From the NCBI GenBank assembly GCA_965215715.1, contig OZ244129.1, positions 1,612,001 through 1,676,000 of the forward strand: DNA of 64,000 nucleotides. The letters run 5' to 3'. Source of the DNA: HXMU1428-3 sp965215715 (GTDB lineage: Bacteria > Pseudomonadota > Alphaproteobacteria > Rhizobiales > HXMU1428-3). The notes under the pieces were generated by a model. That model saw only the letters and a list, made by a program, of their open reading frames with translations. It did no database searches and had not been told where the DNA came from. This document shows, one piece after another, positions 15,584-24,707 of the stretch. The stretch's first letter is position 1. The number at the start of each line of letters is the position of its first letter. Position numbers and translations under genes: made by a program.

Positions 15584-17044
15584 ATGTCACAACGCTCTCA
15601 ACCTGCAAGTTTGGACTTTGACTATCTAACAAAATCTGGGTTCAAATCGATCTCTTTTATTATGATTCTTTCCGCCCTTGTTATCTTACTTATGATGACG
15701 GCAGGATTGCTCATGCGCCTAAACCAGGCACAGATTATTACTATTGACCCGGCCCTGTTCTATCAAATCTTGACGGCTCATGGCGCTGGAATGGTTGGCA
15801 TAGCCGGCCTTTCTGGTGCGGGTATCATGTGGTTTTTTCTAAATCGCTATGTGTCTTTAAGTGTCCCAGTGTTGTTAACTTTTTTAGGATTGTTCTTGCT
15901 CGGGGTGGTGTTAATTTTAGGGGCCATATTCATTGGCCAGTTCGGTGCTGCTTGGACCTTTCTTTATCCTTTACCCGCTGTATCAGGCGGGGCATGGGGG
16001 GCTTGGGCTGCGGCCAGTTTTGTGCTGGGCTTGACTTCAATTGGCGTTGGTTTTTTATTGCTTTATCTCAATGTGGGCATTGCCTTGATCAGCCGTTATG
16101 GCTCTTTAGGGCGCGCTTTGGCCTGGCCTCTTGTATTTGGAGGCCAACAAGATGATGTGCCTCCACCAACCGTTGTGGCTAGTGCTGCGGTCACTGTTTT
16201 TAACACCATTGGGATTGTGGTTGGGGCAGCTGTCTTGGTGGCGACGCTTGCCAATCTGTTTTTCCCAGACTTAAAAACAGATCCGCTGTTGGCCAAAAAT
16301 ATGATCTTTTTCTTTGGTCATGTGTTTATCAATGCCTCCATTTATATGGCGGTGATTGCCGTTTATGAAATCATTCCGCTTTATACCGGGCGGCCTTGGA
16401 AAACGTCACGTTTGTTTGCTTTTGCCTGGACAATGGTGCTGCTGATGGTCATGGCGGTTTACCCCCACCATTTACTCCAAGATACTGTGATGCCAAATTG
16501 GGCGCTGGTGATGGGGCAGATCATTTCCTATCTTAGCGGCATTCCAATCATTGCGGTCACGGCCTTTTCATTGCTCACTTATATTTATCGCTCCAACATG
16601 AAATGGGATTTGGCCTCAGGCTTGCTAGTACTAAGTGTGTTTGGCTGGGCCGGGGGCTCTGTGCCAGCGATTATTGACGGAACCATTTCTGTCAACAAAG
16701 TGATGCATAACACCATGTGGGTTCCTGGTCATTTCCATTTTTATTTGATATTGGGCATGATTGCTATGGTGTTTGGTTTTATGGCCTGGTTACGACTTGA
16801 AGAGCGGGGCCATGTCTCTTCTGGTTTAAGTCCTGTTGTTGGCTGGGCTTATGCCATTGGCGGGCTTGGGGTGGTCTTTACTTTCTTGATATCTGGAGCC
16901 CTTAGCGTCCCTCGTCGTTTTGCCGTGCACTGGGAATCTTGGACCACCCCGTCTGCCTATGCCAGCGTTTTTGCAGGGCTACTCATTTTGGCTGTTGTTG
17001 TTTTTTTAGTCCAATTTTTACGAGATGCTCCTGGATGGCGGTAG
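15584..17044 (+). CDS. Heme-copper catalytic subunit, sNOR-like (NorY candidate) or B-type oxidase
   Basis: A 486-residue integral membrane protein with about 12 helices. All metal ligands are present: low-spin heme His66 (ILTAHGAGM) and His385, high-spin heme His383 (PGHFHFY), and CuB His246, His295 and His296 (YPHHLLQD). The position four residues after His246, which is the cross-linked tyrosine in A- and B-type oxygen reductases and glutamate in cNOR/qNOR, is Asn250 (GHVFIN). Loss of this tyrosine argues against ordinary O2 reduction and for NO reduction, as proposed for the norSY-type enzymes. The rest of the sequence resembles B-type (ba3) oxidases. It is 5 bp from the CuA gene and 5 bp from the SCO gene. 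Confidence 0.82.
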   Translation: MSQRSQPASLDFDYLTKSGFKSISFIMILSALVILLMMTAGLLMRLNQAQIITIDPALFYQILTAHGAGMVGIAGLSGAGIMWFFLNRYVSLSVPVLLTFLGLFLLGVVLILGAIFIGQFGAAWTFLYPLPAVSGGAWGAWAAASFVLGLTSIGVGFLLLYLNVGIALISRYGSLGRALAWPLVFGGQQDDVPPPTVVASAAVTVFNTIGIVVGAAVLVATLANLFFPDLKTDPLLAKNMIFFFGHVFINASIYMAVIAVYEIIPLYTGRPWKTSRLFAFAWTMVLLMVMAVYPHHLLQDTVMPNWALVMGQIISYLSGIPIIAVTAFSLLTYIYRSNMKWDLASGLLVLSVFGWAGGSVPAIIDGTISVNKVMHNTMWVPGHFHFYLILGMIAMVFGFMAWLRLEERGHVSSGLSPVVGWAYAIGGLGVVFTFLISGALSVPRRFAVHWESWTTPSAYASVFAGLLILAVVVFLVQFLRDAPGWR

Positions 17045-17049
17045 GCTAA

Positions 17050-17679
17050 ATGATGCGAACACTTGTTCTTTCCATAAGCATTCTCATTCTTGGCAGTTCT
17101 GTTTTTTGGGGCAATACCAATGGTTTGAGAACGTTTACAGCCGAGGGGCAAAGGCGCCTGTCCATTGCTCAGGCCCCGCGGACTTTATCTCCCCTTCCAT
17201 TGATTGATTTTAATGGAACCTCAATGACCTTGTCGCGTCTTGGCGGCAAGGTCACACTGGTGGATTTTATATACACTCGTTGCCTAACCTTATGTCGTCA
17301 GCAAAGCCTTTTATTTGAAGACCTTGCTCAAGAAATTGAGAAACGAGAATTATCTGATCAAGTACAATTGTTAAGCATTAGCTTTGACCCTGCCTTTGAT
17401 GATATCGACGCTTTAAAAGGGTTTGCAGACCAGTTTCATGCGCAAAGCCCCTTGTGGCGATTTGCTAGAGTGAAATCAGCCCAGGATTTGAAAACTCTAT
17501 TAACAATTTTTGGGGTGACAGTTATCCCTGATGAATTTGGTGGGTTTGAGCACAATGCTGGGGTGCATGTGGTGACCTCTGATGGGCGCTTTTCTGCCCT
17601 TTATGGCATTGATACCCCAGATATTTTGACAAAAGCAGTGCGTTTAAACCGTTCGCGTGCTCAAGAGGCACCATTATGA
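17050..17679 (+). CDS. SCO1/SenC-family copper chaperone
   Basis: Membrane-anchored periplasmic thioredoxin-fold protein of 209 residues that delivers copper to or reduces the CuA site. An N-terminal signal anchor (about 1-20) precedes the core, which has the CxxxC copper motif Cys78/Cys82 (YTRCLTLC) and the third ligand His168 (FEHNAGVHVV). The SISFDP segment is typical of the family. It directly follows the catalytic subunit gene, matching the senC position in norSY-senC-orf1 clusters, and its stop codon overlaps the next start by 4 bp. Confidence 0.88.
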   Translation: MMRTLVLSISILILGSSVFWGNTNGLRTFTAEGQRRLSIAQAPRTLSPLPLIDFNGTSMTLSRLGGKVTLVDFIYTRCLTLCRQQSLLFEDLAQEIEKRELSDQVQLLSISFDPAFDDIDALKGFADQFHAQSPLWRFARVKSAQDLKTLLTIFGVTVIPDEFGGFEHNAGVHVVTSDGRFSALYGIDTPDILTKAVRLNRSRAQEAPL

Positions 17680-18308
17680 GATGGGCCGATCTTAACATTT
17701 ATTATGGTTATGCCGGTATTTTGCTTTACTGCTTGTTGTTAACACCGCAAGCGCTTGATCTTTTAGAGGGGCAGATGGTTTTGCACATGCTGGTGCAAAT
17801 TCCATTATTAATTGTCGTCGGGTGGTTTTTTGCCAATTGCTTTTCCCCCTTGCTTATCAAATTCAATGAGCAATGGAATAAATATGGCATTTCAGGGCTT
17901 ATTCTGGGGCTTTTTACTTTAAGCTTCTGGATGTTGCCGCAAAATCTTGATGGGGCCCTTTCTCACATCGGGTTTGAGATTGTAAAGCTGATCTCTCTGC
18001 CATTTTTATGCGGTCTGCCCTTGGGATTGTCTTGGCCTAAAACAACAATGTTGGTGCGAGGGTTTTTAAAAGCTAATTTTATTTCCATGCTCTTATTCCT
18101 TTCTTGGGTTTATATGGTGGTCCCTTTTCGGGTGTGTAACAATTATCTTGTTGCTGATCAGGAATTATTAGCCACCACACTCTTTTATATCACTGGCGTT
18201 CTTAGTATTTTTTGGGGAGGACAATTGTTTGTGTCTCCTTGTCAATATTGTCACTCACGTCAATTGCTTTCTTTTTCATCAATAAAGTTTAAAGGCTACA
18301 TTCAATGA
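17676..18308 (+). CDS. Polytopic membrane protein of the heme-copper operon (orf1-like)
   Basis: A 210-residue protein with about six predicted membrane helices, family not recognised with certainty. A C-terminal CxxC (VSPCQYCHS) follows the last helix. The start overlaps the SCO gene by 4 bp, and its own stop overlaps the FNT gene start by 4 bp, so it is tightly coupled in expression. By position it corresponds to the membrane protein orf1 that follows senC in norSY clusters, and a role in enzyme assembly (as for CtaG-like proteins) is a reasonable inference, not shown by motif. Confidence 0.75.
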   Translation: MRWADLNIYYGYAGILLYCLLLTPQALDLLEGQMVLHMLVQIPLLIVVGWFFANCFSPLLIKFNEQWNKYGISGLILGLFTLSFWMLPQNLDGALSHIGFEIVKLISLPFLCGLPLGLSWPKTTMLVRGFLKANFISMLLFLSWVYMVVPFRVCNNYLVADQELLATTLFYITGVLSIFWGGQLFVSPCQYCHSRQLLSFSSIKFKGYIQ

Positions 18309-19117
18309 CACCTTCTAAAATGGTTGTGAAATTTGCAGAGGCTGGACTTGAGAAATATCAAACTCTTTCTCGTTTTCCCCTTAAGTTTTTAATTTCAGGC
18401 TTGATGGCTGGTGGCTATATTGGGATAGGCATATTATTGATTTTAAGCCTTGGCTCTGTCGTTGACCCAGCCTTGCGCCCACTTGTTATGGGCATGAGTT
18501 TTGGCATTGCACTTACATTGATTGTGTTTGCAGGGGCGGAACTTTTTACAGGCCATACAATGTATATGAGCCTTGCTGTCTTGCAACGACTAACAGGCTT
18601 TAAGGAGCTATTGTGGGTGTGGGTTGCTGGATGGAATAGTAATTTACTGGGCTCTTTCTTAGTTGCCCTATTGTTTGCTTTGGGGGGGGCAGGGCTAATT
18701 GGCAAAACAGATGGGCAGCTTCTTTTTTCGATTGCCAGTTATAAAATGAATAGCTCCATCACAGAGTTGGTTGCCAGAGGTATTTTATGCAACTGGTTGG
18801 TTTGCCTAGCCCTTTGGATGGCAGGGCGCACTGAGAATGATGTGGCAAAATGTATACTTATTTTTTGGTGTCTTTATGCTTTCATCGCCAGTGGTTTTGA
18901 GCATAGCGTTGCAAATATGACCATCTTTAGTCTCGCCTTATTGCTCCCCCATCCTGAGACAATTACTTTTTATGGTATGTATTATAATCTGTTTTGGGTT
19001 TCTATTGGCAATATCATCGCTGGCGCGTTGATTATGGGGGTTGGCTATTGGCTAGTTGCGGCCCCAGAAGACCAAATCTCAAGTACTAACAGCCCCCCTA
19101 AGTCACCAAAATCTTGA
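18305..19117 (+). CDS. Formate/nitrite transporter (FNT) family channel
   Basis: A 270-residue pentameric-type channel protein of the FocA/NirC family with six helices. Family signatures are plain: the GAELFTGHTMYM loop, GILCNWLVCLALWM, and FIASGFEHSVANM with the central pore histidine. Members carry formate, nitrite or hydrosulfide. As last gene of the operon with a putative NO-reducing enzyme, nitrite is the most sensible substrate, but the sequence does not separate NirC from FocA function with confidence. The start overlaps the preceding gene by 4 bp. It ends 119 bp before the convergent parC gene. Confidence 0.88.
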   Translation: MTPSKMVVKFAEAGLEKYQTLSRFPLKFLISGLMAGGYIGIGILLILSLGSVVDPALRPLVMGMSFGIALTLIVFAGAELFTGHTMYMSLAVLQRLTGFKELLWVWVAGWNSNLLGSFLVALLFALGGAGLIGKTDGQLLFSIASYKMNSSITELVARGILCNWLVCLALWMAGRTENDVAKCILIFWCLYAFIASGFEHSVANMTIFSLALLLPHPETITFYGMYYNLFWVSIGNIIAGALIMGVGYWLVAAPEDQISSTNSPPKSPKS

Positions 19118-19236
19118 TTTTAATGTTTTATAGTCTCTTCCCTTATTGAACCTATTGACAAAAACTTATCCTAAATTGTCATGCGGCCCAAGATTACCTG
19201 TTTTTTAAAGTTGCGAACAAACCAGATAATCTTCTT

Positions 19237-21483
19237 TTATTTTGGCGTAAATTTATTGGATTTTGGAAAGCCCTTTGGTGGCAACCGCCCAGCTGAAGCG
19301 CGTGCGCCTTTCCAGTCAAGGAGCTTGTCGGCGCCGCAATTGCGCCCGGCGCTGTCGACCCAGGTCAGGCCTTCTTTTTTGCTGAAGGTTTTCACGTCTG
19401 ACAGGCCACCATCTTTATATTTTTGTAAGCGCACACCTTTGCCGCGGGTCATTTCGTTCAGCTCTTTCAGCGGGAAGACCAGAAGCTTGCGGTTTTCACC
19501 AATGACAGCCACCATGTCTCCCTCAATCACTGGGCAGGTAATGGCTTCATCGGGATCTTTGACATTGAGCACCTGCTTGCCTTTGCGGGTGGTGGCAATC
19601 ACTTCGTCTTCGGCCACAATAAAGCCGTTGCCTTCATGGCTGGCCACAAGGCGTTTGCGCCCTTCCTTATAAATAAAGCCGGTCACAATATCGCTTGAAG
19701 CTTCTAAATCAATCATGATGCGCACGGGCTCACCATGCCCGCGCCCGCCTGGCAGCTTATCAACACCAAGGGTGAAGAATTTGCCGTTGGTGGCAAACAG
19801 CACCAGCTTGTCTGTGGTCATGGCTTTGACAGCAAATTTTAGTTTATCACCGGCTTTAAAGCTGACCTTGGACAAATCATCCTGATGGCCTTTGAGCGCG
19901 CGCACCCAGCCCTTATCTGACAAGACAATGGTCACAGGCTCTTTCTCGATCATCGCCTCATCAAGATCGATATCAATCTCTACGGCTTGGGTAAATTCTG
20001 AGCGGCGCTTGCCCATCTCGGTTTTTTTGCCAAATTTATCTCTGGTGTCTCTGATTTCGCCGGCGATGGTTTTCCATTGCAGCTCATCAGATTTGAGCAA
20101 GGCTTTGAGCTCTTTTAATTCCTTGGAGAGATTTTTGTGCTCGGTTTTAATCTCCATCTCTTCCAATTTGCGCAAGGCACGCAAACGCATGTTTAAAATC
20201 GCTTCTGCTTGGACATCTGAAAGCTTGAACGTTTTCATCAGTTCAGCTTTTGGGTCATCTTCTTGCCGAACGATGCGGATCACTTCATCAAGGTTAAGAT
20301 AGGCAATCAGGTAGCCATCAAGAATTTCCAAGCGATGCTCGATTTTTTCCTTGCGGAATTCAGAGCGGCGCACAAGCACTTCTTTTCTATGTGCCAGCCA
20401 TTCATTCAAAACGCCTTTGAGGCCAAGAACGTTGGGAATTTGGCCTTTGGAGAGCACATTCATGTTCAATGAAACTCTTGTTTCCAAGTCTGTTGTTTTG
20501 AACAAGGTTTCCATCAGCAAGATCGGGTCAACAGCTTTGCTTTTTGGCTCCAGCACAAGACGGATGTCTTCGGCGCTTTCATCGCGAATGTCATTGAGCA
20601 ATGGCAATTTGCGCAATTGCATGAGTTCGGCGATTTTTTCAATCAGACGAGACTTTTGCACTTGATAAGGGATTTCGGTGACAACGATTTGATAATTGCC
20701 GCGCCCAACGTCTTCCTTTTCCCATTTGGCACGCACACGAAAGCCGCCGCGCCCGGTTTCATACGCTTCGATGATTTGCTCGGCAGGCTCCACGATTAAG
20801 CCACCGGTTGGCAGATCTGGCCCGGGGACGAATTCAACCAGTTTTTTGGTTGAAGCGTTGGGAAATTTAATCAGGTGAAGAGCGGCGTTGCATAACTCTT
20901 CCACATTATGAGGCGGAATGTTGGTGGCCATGCCGACCGCGATGCCTGCAGAGCCATTGGCCAGCAAATTGGGAAAGCTGGCCGGCAAAACAATCGGCTC
21001 TGTTTCTTGGCCATCATAAGTTTCTCTGAAATCAACGGTGTTTTCTTTAATGCCGTCTAGGAGCGCCATGGCCATATCGGTCATCTTGGCCTCGGTATAG
21101 CGCATCGCGGCGGCGTTATCGCCATCAATATTGCCAAAATTGCCTTGACCTTCAACCAGGGTGTAGCGCACAGAAAAGGTTTGAGCCAGGCGCACCATGG
21201 CATCATAAATCGCCTGGTCGCCATGAGGATGGAATTTACCCATCACATCGCCAACAACACGCGCGCACTTTTTATATCCCCCTTCCGGGTCCAATCTTAG
21301 CTGTTGCATGGCATATAACAGCCGCCGGTGCACGGGCTTTAGCCCATCGCGCACATCAGGCAAAGCCCGGTGCATGATGGTGGATAAAGCATAAGATAAA
21401 TAGCGTTCTTCTAAGGCGGTGCGCAACTCGATGGTCTCTGAGTCGCCGCCTGCCCCATTATTGTCTATGGTGTCGTTGCTCAT
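19237..21483 (-). CDS. parC: DNA topoisomerase IV subunit A
   Basis: Decatenating type II topoisomerase subunit of 748 residues. The breakage-reunion domain shows DGLKPVHRRLLYAM, the quinolone-region GKFHPHGDQAIYDAMV and the catalytic tyrosine in AMRYTEAKM. The coiled-coil/tower region is followed by a C-terminal beta-propeller region with a GGRGHGEP-type segment. Length and the short, irregular C-terminal domain (no GyrA-box QRRGGKG) fit ParC rather than GyrA. Gln replaces the serine equivalent to E. coli Ser80. No parE is adjacent. Confidence 0.93.
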   Translation of the reverse strand: MSNDTIDNNGAGGDSETIELRTALEERYLSYALSTIMHRALPDVRDGLKPVHRRLLYAMQQLRLDPEGGYKKCARVVGDVMGKFHPHGDQAIYDAMVRLAQTFSVRYTLVEGQGNFGNIDGDNAAAMRYTEAKMTDMAMALLDGIKENTVDFRETYDGQETEPIVLPASFPNLLANGSAGIAVGMATNIPPHNVEELCNAALHLIKFPNASTKKLVEFVPGPDLPTGGLIVEPAEQIIEAYETGRGGFRVRAKWEKEDVGRGNYQIVVTEIPYQVQKSRLIEKIAELMQLRKLPLLNDIRDESAEDIRLVLEPKSKAVDPILLMETLFKTTDLETRVSLNMNVLSKGQIPNVLGLKGVLNEWLAHRKEVLVRRSEFRKEKIEHRLEILDGYLIAYLNLDEVIRIVRQEDDPKAELMKTFKLSDVQAEAILNMRLRALRKLEEMEIKTEHKNLSKELKELKALLKSDELQWKTIAGEIRDTRDKFGKKTEMGKRRSEFTQAVEIDIDLDEAMIEKEPVTIVLSDKGWVRALKGHQDDLSKVSFKAGDKLKFAVKAMTTDKLVLFATNGKFFTLGVDKLPGGRGHGEPVRIMIDLEASSDIVTGFIYKEGRKRLVASHEGNGFIVAEDEVIATTRKGKQVLNVKDPDEAITCPVIEGDMVAVIGENRKLLVFPLKELNEMTRGKGVRLQKYKDGGLSDVKTFSKKEGLTWVDSAGRNCGADKLLDWKGARASAGRLPPKGFPKSNKFTPK

Positions 21484-21677
21484 GGCCCATCAATTACACT
21501 GAATCGTAGGAGGGGGGCAAATTTTTTGTGGTTTTTCTAGACGTTTTACCCAAGGGATACAGAAAGCCATTGCTGGTATATTGTTTTGCACTTGGGCAAA
21601 ATGGTTCACTCTAATAATGATGGCAGACGTCGTTCAGGGAAAATGTTTTGATTTTAACCTGCCGTGGTAAAGCAAAT

Positions 21678-23174
21678 TCATTTTGCAACAGCAACAGAGT
21701 CTTGTTTAACTTCTATGACGGCAGAATTTAAGTGTTCTGCTGCATCAGAGATTTCAGTGATACCATTTGATATTTCTTGTACGCCTTTAGAAGCGATCAA
21801 CATACTTTCTGACATGCTACTTGTAACGCTGGTCTGCTCCTCGACAGCGGTAGAAATCATAGAAGAAATTTCATTAATTTTATTAATGGTGTTTGCAATT
21901 TTTTGAATGGCGCCCACAGCTTCATCAGTGGTTGTCTGAATATGATTGATTTGATTGCTGATTTCTTCTGTGGCTTTCGAGGTTTGTCCGGCCAGTCCTT
22001 TTACTTCGGCTGCAACCACGGCAAATCCCTTACCTGCTTCTCCTGCACGTGCAGATTCAATCGTTGCATTAAGCGCTAATAGATTTGTTTGTTCCGCAAT
22101 TTCTGAGATTAATCTAACCACGTCTCCTATATTACGGGCAGCATCGGATAAACCGGATACAATTGAGTTTGAACTATCGGCCTCTTCCACCGCTTGTGTA
22201 GAAATTTCAAGAGCATTTGTTACTTGTTTATTGATTTCAGATATGGAAGCGGCGAGTTCGTCAACCCCGCTTGTAACAGCTTGTACATTATCAGATGTTT
22301 GAGATGAGGCACTTGCAATATCATTGGCCTGCTCATTCGCACTTAAAATCACATTCGTTATTTGACTAAGTTGCCTGTCAATTTTTTTACTTAACTCTTC
22401 TCGCATCAATCTATTGGCGACATCTTCGGTTACATCTGTTGCAAATGTTGCAATCTTCACAATTTCACCGCGAGCGCCTGGTATGGGATTGTAAATAGCA
22501 TTTAACCAGACCTCTCGTTCACCTTTGGCAAGACGTTTATAGACCCCACCTTGAAATTTTCCGGATGCTAAATTTTTCCAAAATATTTCATCCTGTGAAC
22601 TATTTGCATCTTCCTTTGAAACAAACAGACTATGATGTTTCCCGATAATTTCTTCTTCAGTGTAGCCCATCACTTGTTGAAAATTTTCATTTGCTGAAAG
22701 AATTATTCCATTTAAGTCAAATTCAACTGCCGCTCGGGATTTATTAATTGCGGCAAGCTTACCGTTGTTGTCGATACTTTGCATTTTGGCATTTGTGATA
22801 TCAGTCGCAAATTTAACAATTTTTAAGACATTACCTTGTTTGTCTAAAATTGGATTGTAAGACGCCTGAATCCACACATCGGTTCCATCCTTGCGGATAC
22901 GTAAAAATTCTTCAGAGAAAAATTCACCCTTGGCTAATCTTGGCCAAAACTCTGCATATTCTTTCGACTCTTGGTCTTTTTTATCAACAAAAATCCTGTG
23001 GTGTTTTCCGACAATTTCCTCAAGGTTATACCCAACCGTTTGGAGAAAATTTTTGTTTGCGGTTACTATTGTTCCGTCTGTCTCAAATTCGATGATTGCT
23101 TGAGAACGATCCAAGGCTTCTAGCTTATGTTTTAATTCTGAATTTGATTGGCCAAAAAACATGTGGGCCCCCAC
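21678..23174 (-). CDS. Soluble chemoreceptor with two PAS domains
   Basis: Methyl-accepting chemotaxis protein of 498 residues with no membrane segment, so it should sense an internal signal. Two PAS domains in tandem (about 20-130 and 142-252) share repeated features: GYNLEEIVGKHHRIFV versus GYTEEEIIGKHHSLFV, and a closing KIVKFATDIT versus KIATFATDVT. The signalling hairpin tip EQTNLLALNATIESARAGEAGKG-type sequence lies near residue 370. The architecture is like cytoplasmic Aer/PAS receptors, probably redox or oxygen sensing. It is monocistronic; no che genes are nearby. A related one-PAS receptor lies at 48898. Confidence 0.9.
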   Translation of the reverse strand: MGAHMFFGQSNSELKHKLEALDRSQAIIEFETDGTIVTANKNFLQTVGYNLEEIVGKHHRIFVDKKDQESKEYAEFWPRLAKGEFFSEEFLRIRKDGTDVWIQASYNPILDKQGNVLKIVKFATDITNAKMQSIDNNGKLAAINKSRAAVEFDLNGIILSANENFQQVMGYTEEEIIGKHHSLFVSKEDANSSQDEIFWKNLASGKFQGGVYKRLAKGEREVWLNAIYNPIPGARGEIVKIATFATDVTEDVANRLMREELSKKIDRQLSQITNVILSANEQANDIASASSQTSDNVQAVTSGVDELAASISEINKQVTNALEISTQAVEEADSSNSIVSGLSDAARNIGDVVRLISEIAEQTNLLALNATIESARAGEAGKGFAVVAAEVKGLAGQTSKATEEISNQINHIQTTTDEAVGAIQKIANTINKINEISSMISTAVEEQTSVTSSMSESMLIASKGVQEISNGITEISDAAEHLNSAVIEVKQDSVAVAK

Positions 23175-23496
23175 CCTATATTGAGTATTTATTTCTATTA
23201 TACTTTGGGATGGAAGTTAAAATACTTTTAAGTACACTTAGACGTCTTAAAAATTTTAGAAAAAGCCACGTATTCATAACTTGATCAGATGGGGCAATAA
23301 AAACTTCTAATATAGCCCGGACTTTGGATGTGTGTTCAGCGCTGAGGGAGGTTCGTAGTTATGGTGTGCTATTTTTTATCCTAATGAATCCGTTGGTTCT
23401 TGTATAATCAGTCATATACACTGGTTAGAGACGACACATGCAAACTCTGTGTTTGACTTTTTGGGTCTGAGCGGCCGGCTAATTGGAGCAACTCAC
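23175..23496. other. Intergenic region between chemoreceptor and esterase genes
   Basis: No gene is visible in this 322-bp divergent region. A TGTATAAT extended -10-like sequence at about 23400-23408 could drive the esterase gene. I saw no repeat or RNA signature. Confidence 0.4.
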
Positions 23497-24651
23497 ATGA
23501 TTGATATTAACAACGTCCTTAGGTCTGCGAGCGAAGCTGGAAACGTACCTGGAGTTGTGGCAGCTGCTGCCACCAAAGATGGCGTTTTTTATGAAGGGGC
23601 ATATGGAAAACGCAGCCTGAATGATCCTCAAAGCATGACAACTGATACGGTTTTCCGTATCTTCTCAATGACAAAACCCATTGCTACGCTGGCTGCGGTC
23701 CAACTCATTGAGAGAGGAGAACTTACTCTTGATACGCCGGTCCAAGACATCATTCCAGCATGGGCTGACAAACAAGTTTTAGAAGGTTTTGAGGGAACCA
23801 CACCGATCTTGCGCCCTCCGAAGACCAAGGCAACTATCAGACATCTGGCAACCCATACATCAGGGCTATCCTATGAGATATGGGATAAAAATATTGCCAA
23901 ATATTTGGAGGTGACGGGAACGCCATCAATATTGGAAAATGATATGGGGGCGCTTGATTATCCGCTTGTTTTCGATCCTGGGGAAAAGTGGATGTATGGT
24001 ATCAGTGTTGACTGGCTTGGTCATATTGTTGAGACGGTGAGCGGCAAAACACTTGAGCAATTTTGTCGGGAGACTATCTTAGACCCACTAGGCATGTCCG
24101 ACACCAGCTTCTACGTGTCTGATAGTATGCGTGCACGGTTGGCGACAGTTCATCAACGTGATGAAAACGGCAAACTAGAGGTGATTGATCTTGATCTGCC
24201 ACCCGCCAAACTGGAACTACATAGTGGTGGGCGCGGTCTTTTCTCAACAGCATCTGACTATATGCAGTTCCTGTTGATGCTGTTGAACGAGGGCACTTAC
24301 AACGGCGCTCAAATCCTTAAACCAGAAACAGTCGCAATGATGACTGAAAATCAGATTGGACAGTTGCCGATAACTAAATTGAAGACTGTCATGCCAACAT
24401 TGTCGCACGATGCCGAAATTTTTCCAGGCATGCCAAAAACACAAAATTTGGGGTTTGTTACCAATCTTGAACCAGTCGCTGGCATGAGAAACTCTGGCAG
24501 TCATTGCTGGGCTGGGTTGGCCAATACTTACTTCTGGTGGGATCCGGAGGCTGGTATCGCCGGGACACTTTTGCTTCAAATTCTGCCCTTTGTCGATGCC
24601 GCATCAATTCAACTTTATGAAGATTTTGAAAAGGCGGTCTACAGCTGTTAG
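23497..24651 (+). CDS. Serine beta-lactamase-fold esterase (class C/EstB-like)
   Basis: A 384-residue member of the beta-lactamase class C-like family. ATG 23497 is chosen because GGAGC lies about 10 bp upstream and the family's start region follows; a GTG 48 bp earlier is possible. The catalytic SxxK is Ser57-Met-Thr-Lys60, the tyrosine is probably Tyr167 (WMYGISVDWLG), and the third motif is HSGGRGLFST. There is no signal peptide, so it is likely cytoplasmic and an esterase/lactonase rather than an antibiotic-resistance enzyme. Substrate unknown. Confidence 0.85.
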   Translation: MIDINNVLRSASEAGNVPGVVAAAATKDGVFYEGAYGKRSLNDPQSMTTDTVFRIFSMTKPIATLAAVQLIERGELTLDTPVQDIIPAWADKQVLEGFEGTTPILRPPKTKATIRHLATHTSGLSYEIWDKNIAKYLEVTGTPSILENDMGALDYPLVFDPGEKWMYGISVDWLGHIVETVSGKTLEQFCRETILDPLGMSDTSFYVSDSMRARLATVHQRDENGKLEVIDLDLPPAKLELHSGGRGLFSTASDYMQFLLMLLNEGTYNGAQILKPETVAMMTENQIGQLPITKLKTVMPTLSHDAEIFPGMPKTQNLGFVTNLEPVAGMRNSGSHCWAGLANTYFWWDPEAGIAGTLLLQILPFVDAASIQLYEDFEKAVYSC

Positions 24652-24707
24652 ATAATTATTTATCCTATATTCGATTTGTATTTTTCACCTCAAAATGCGG
24701 GCAATCT

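Noticed and set aside
15039..18308. Plain aerobic ba3-type cytochrome oxidase
   Set aside because: Considered first, but the Asn at the tyrosine position and the norSY-senC-orf1-like order make an NO reductase the better working call; the oxidase option is kept as the alternative.
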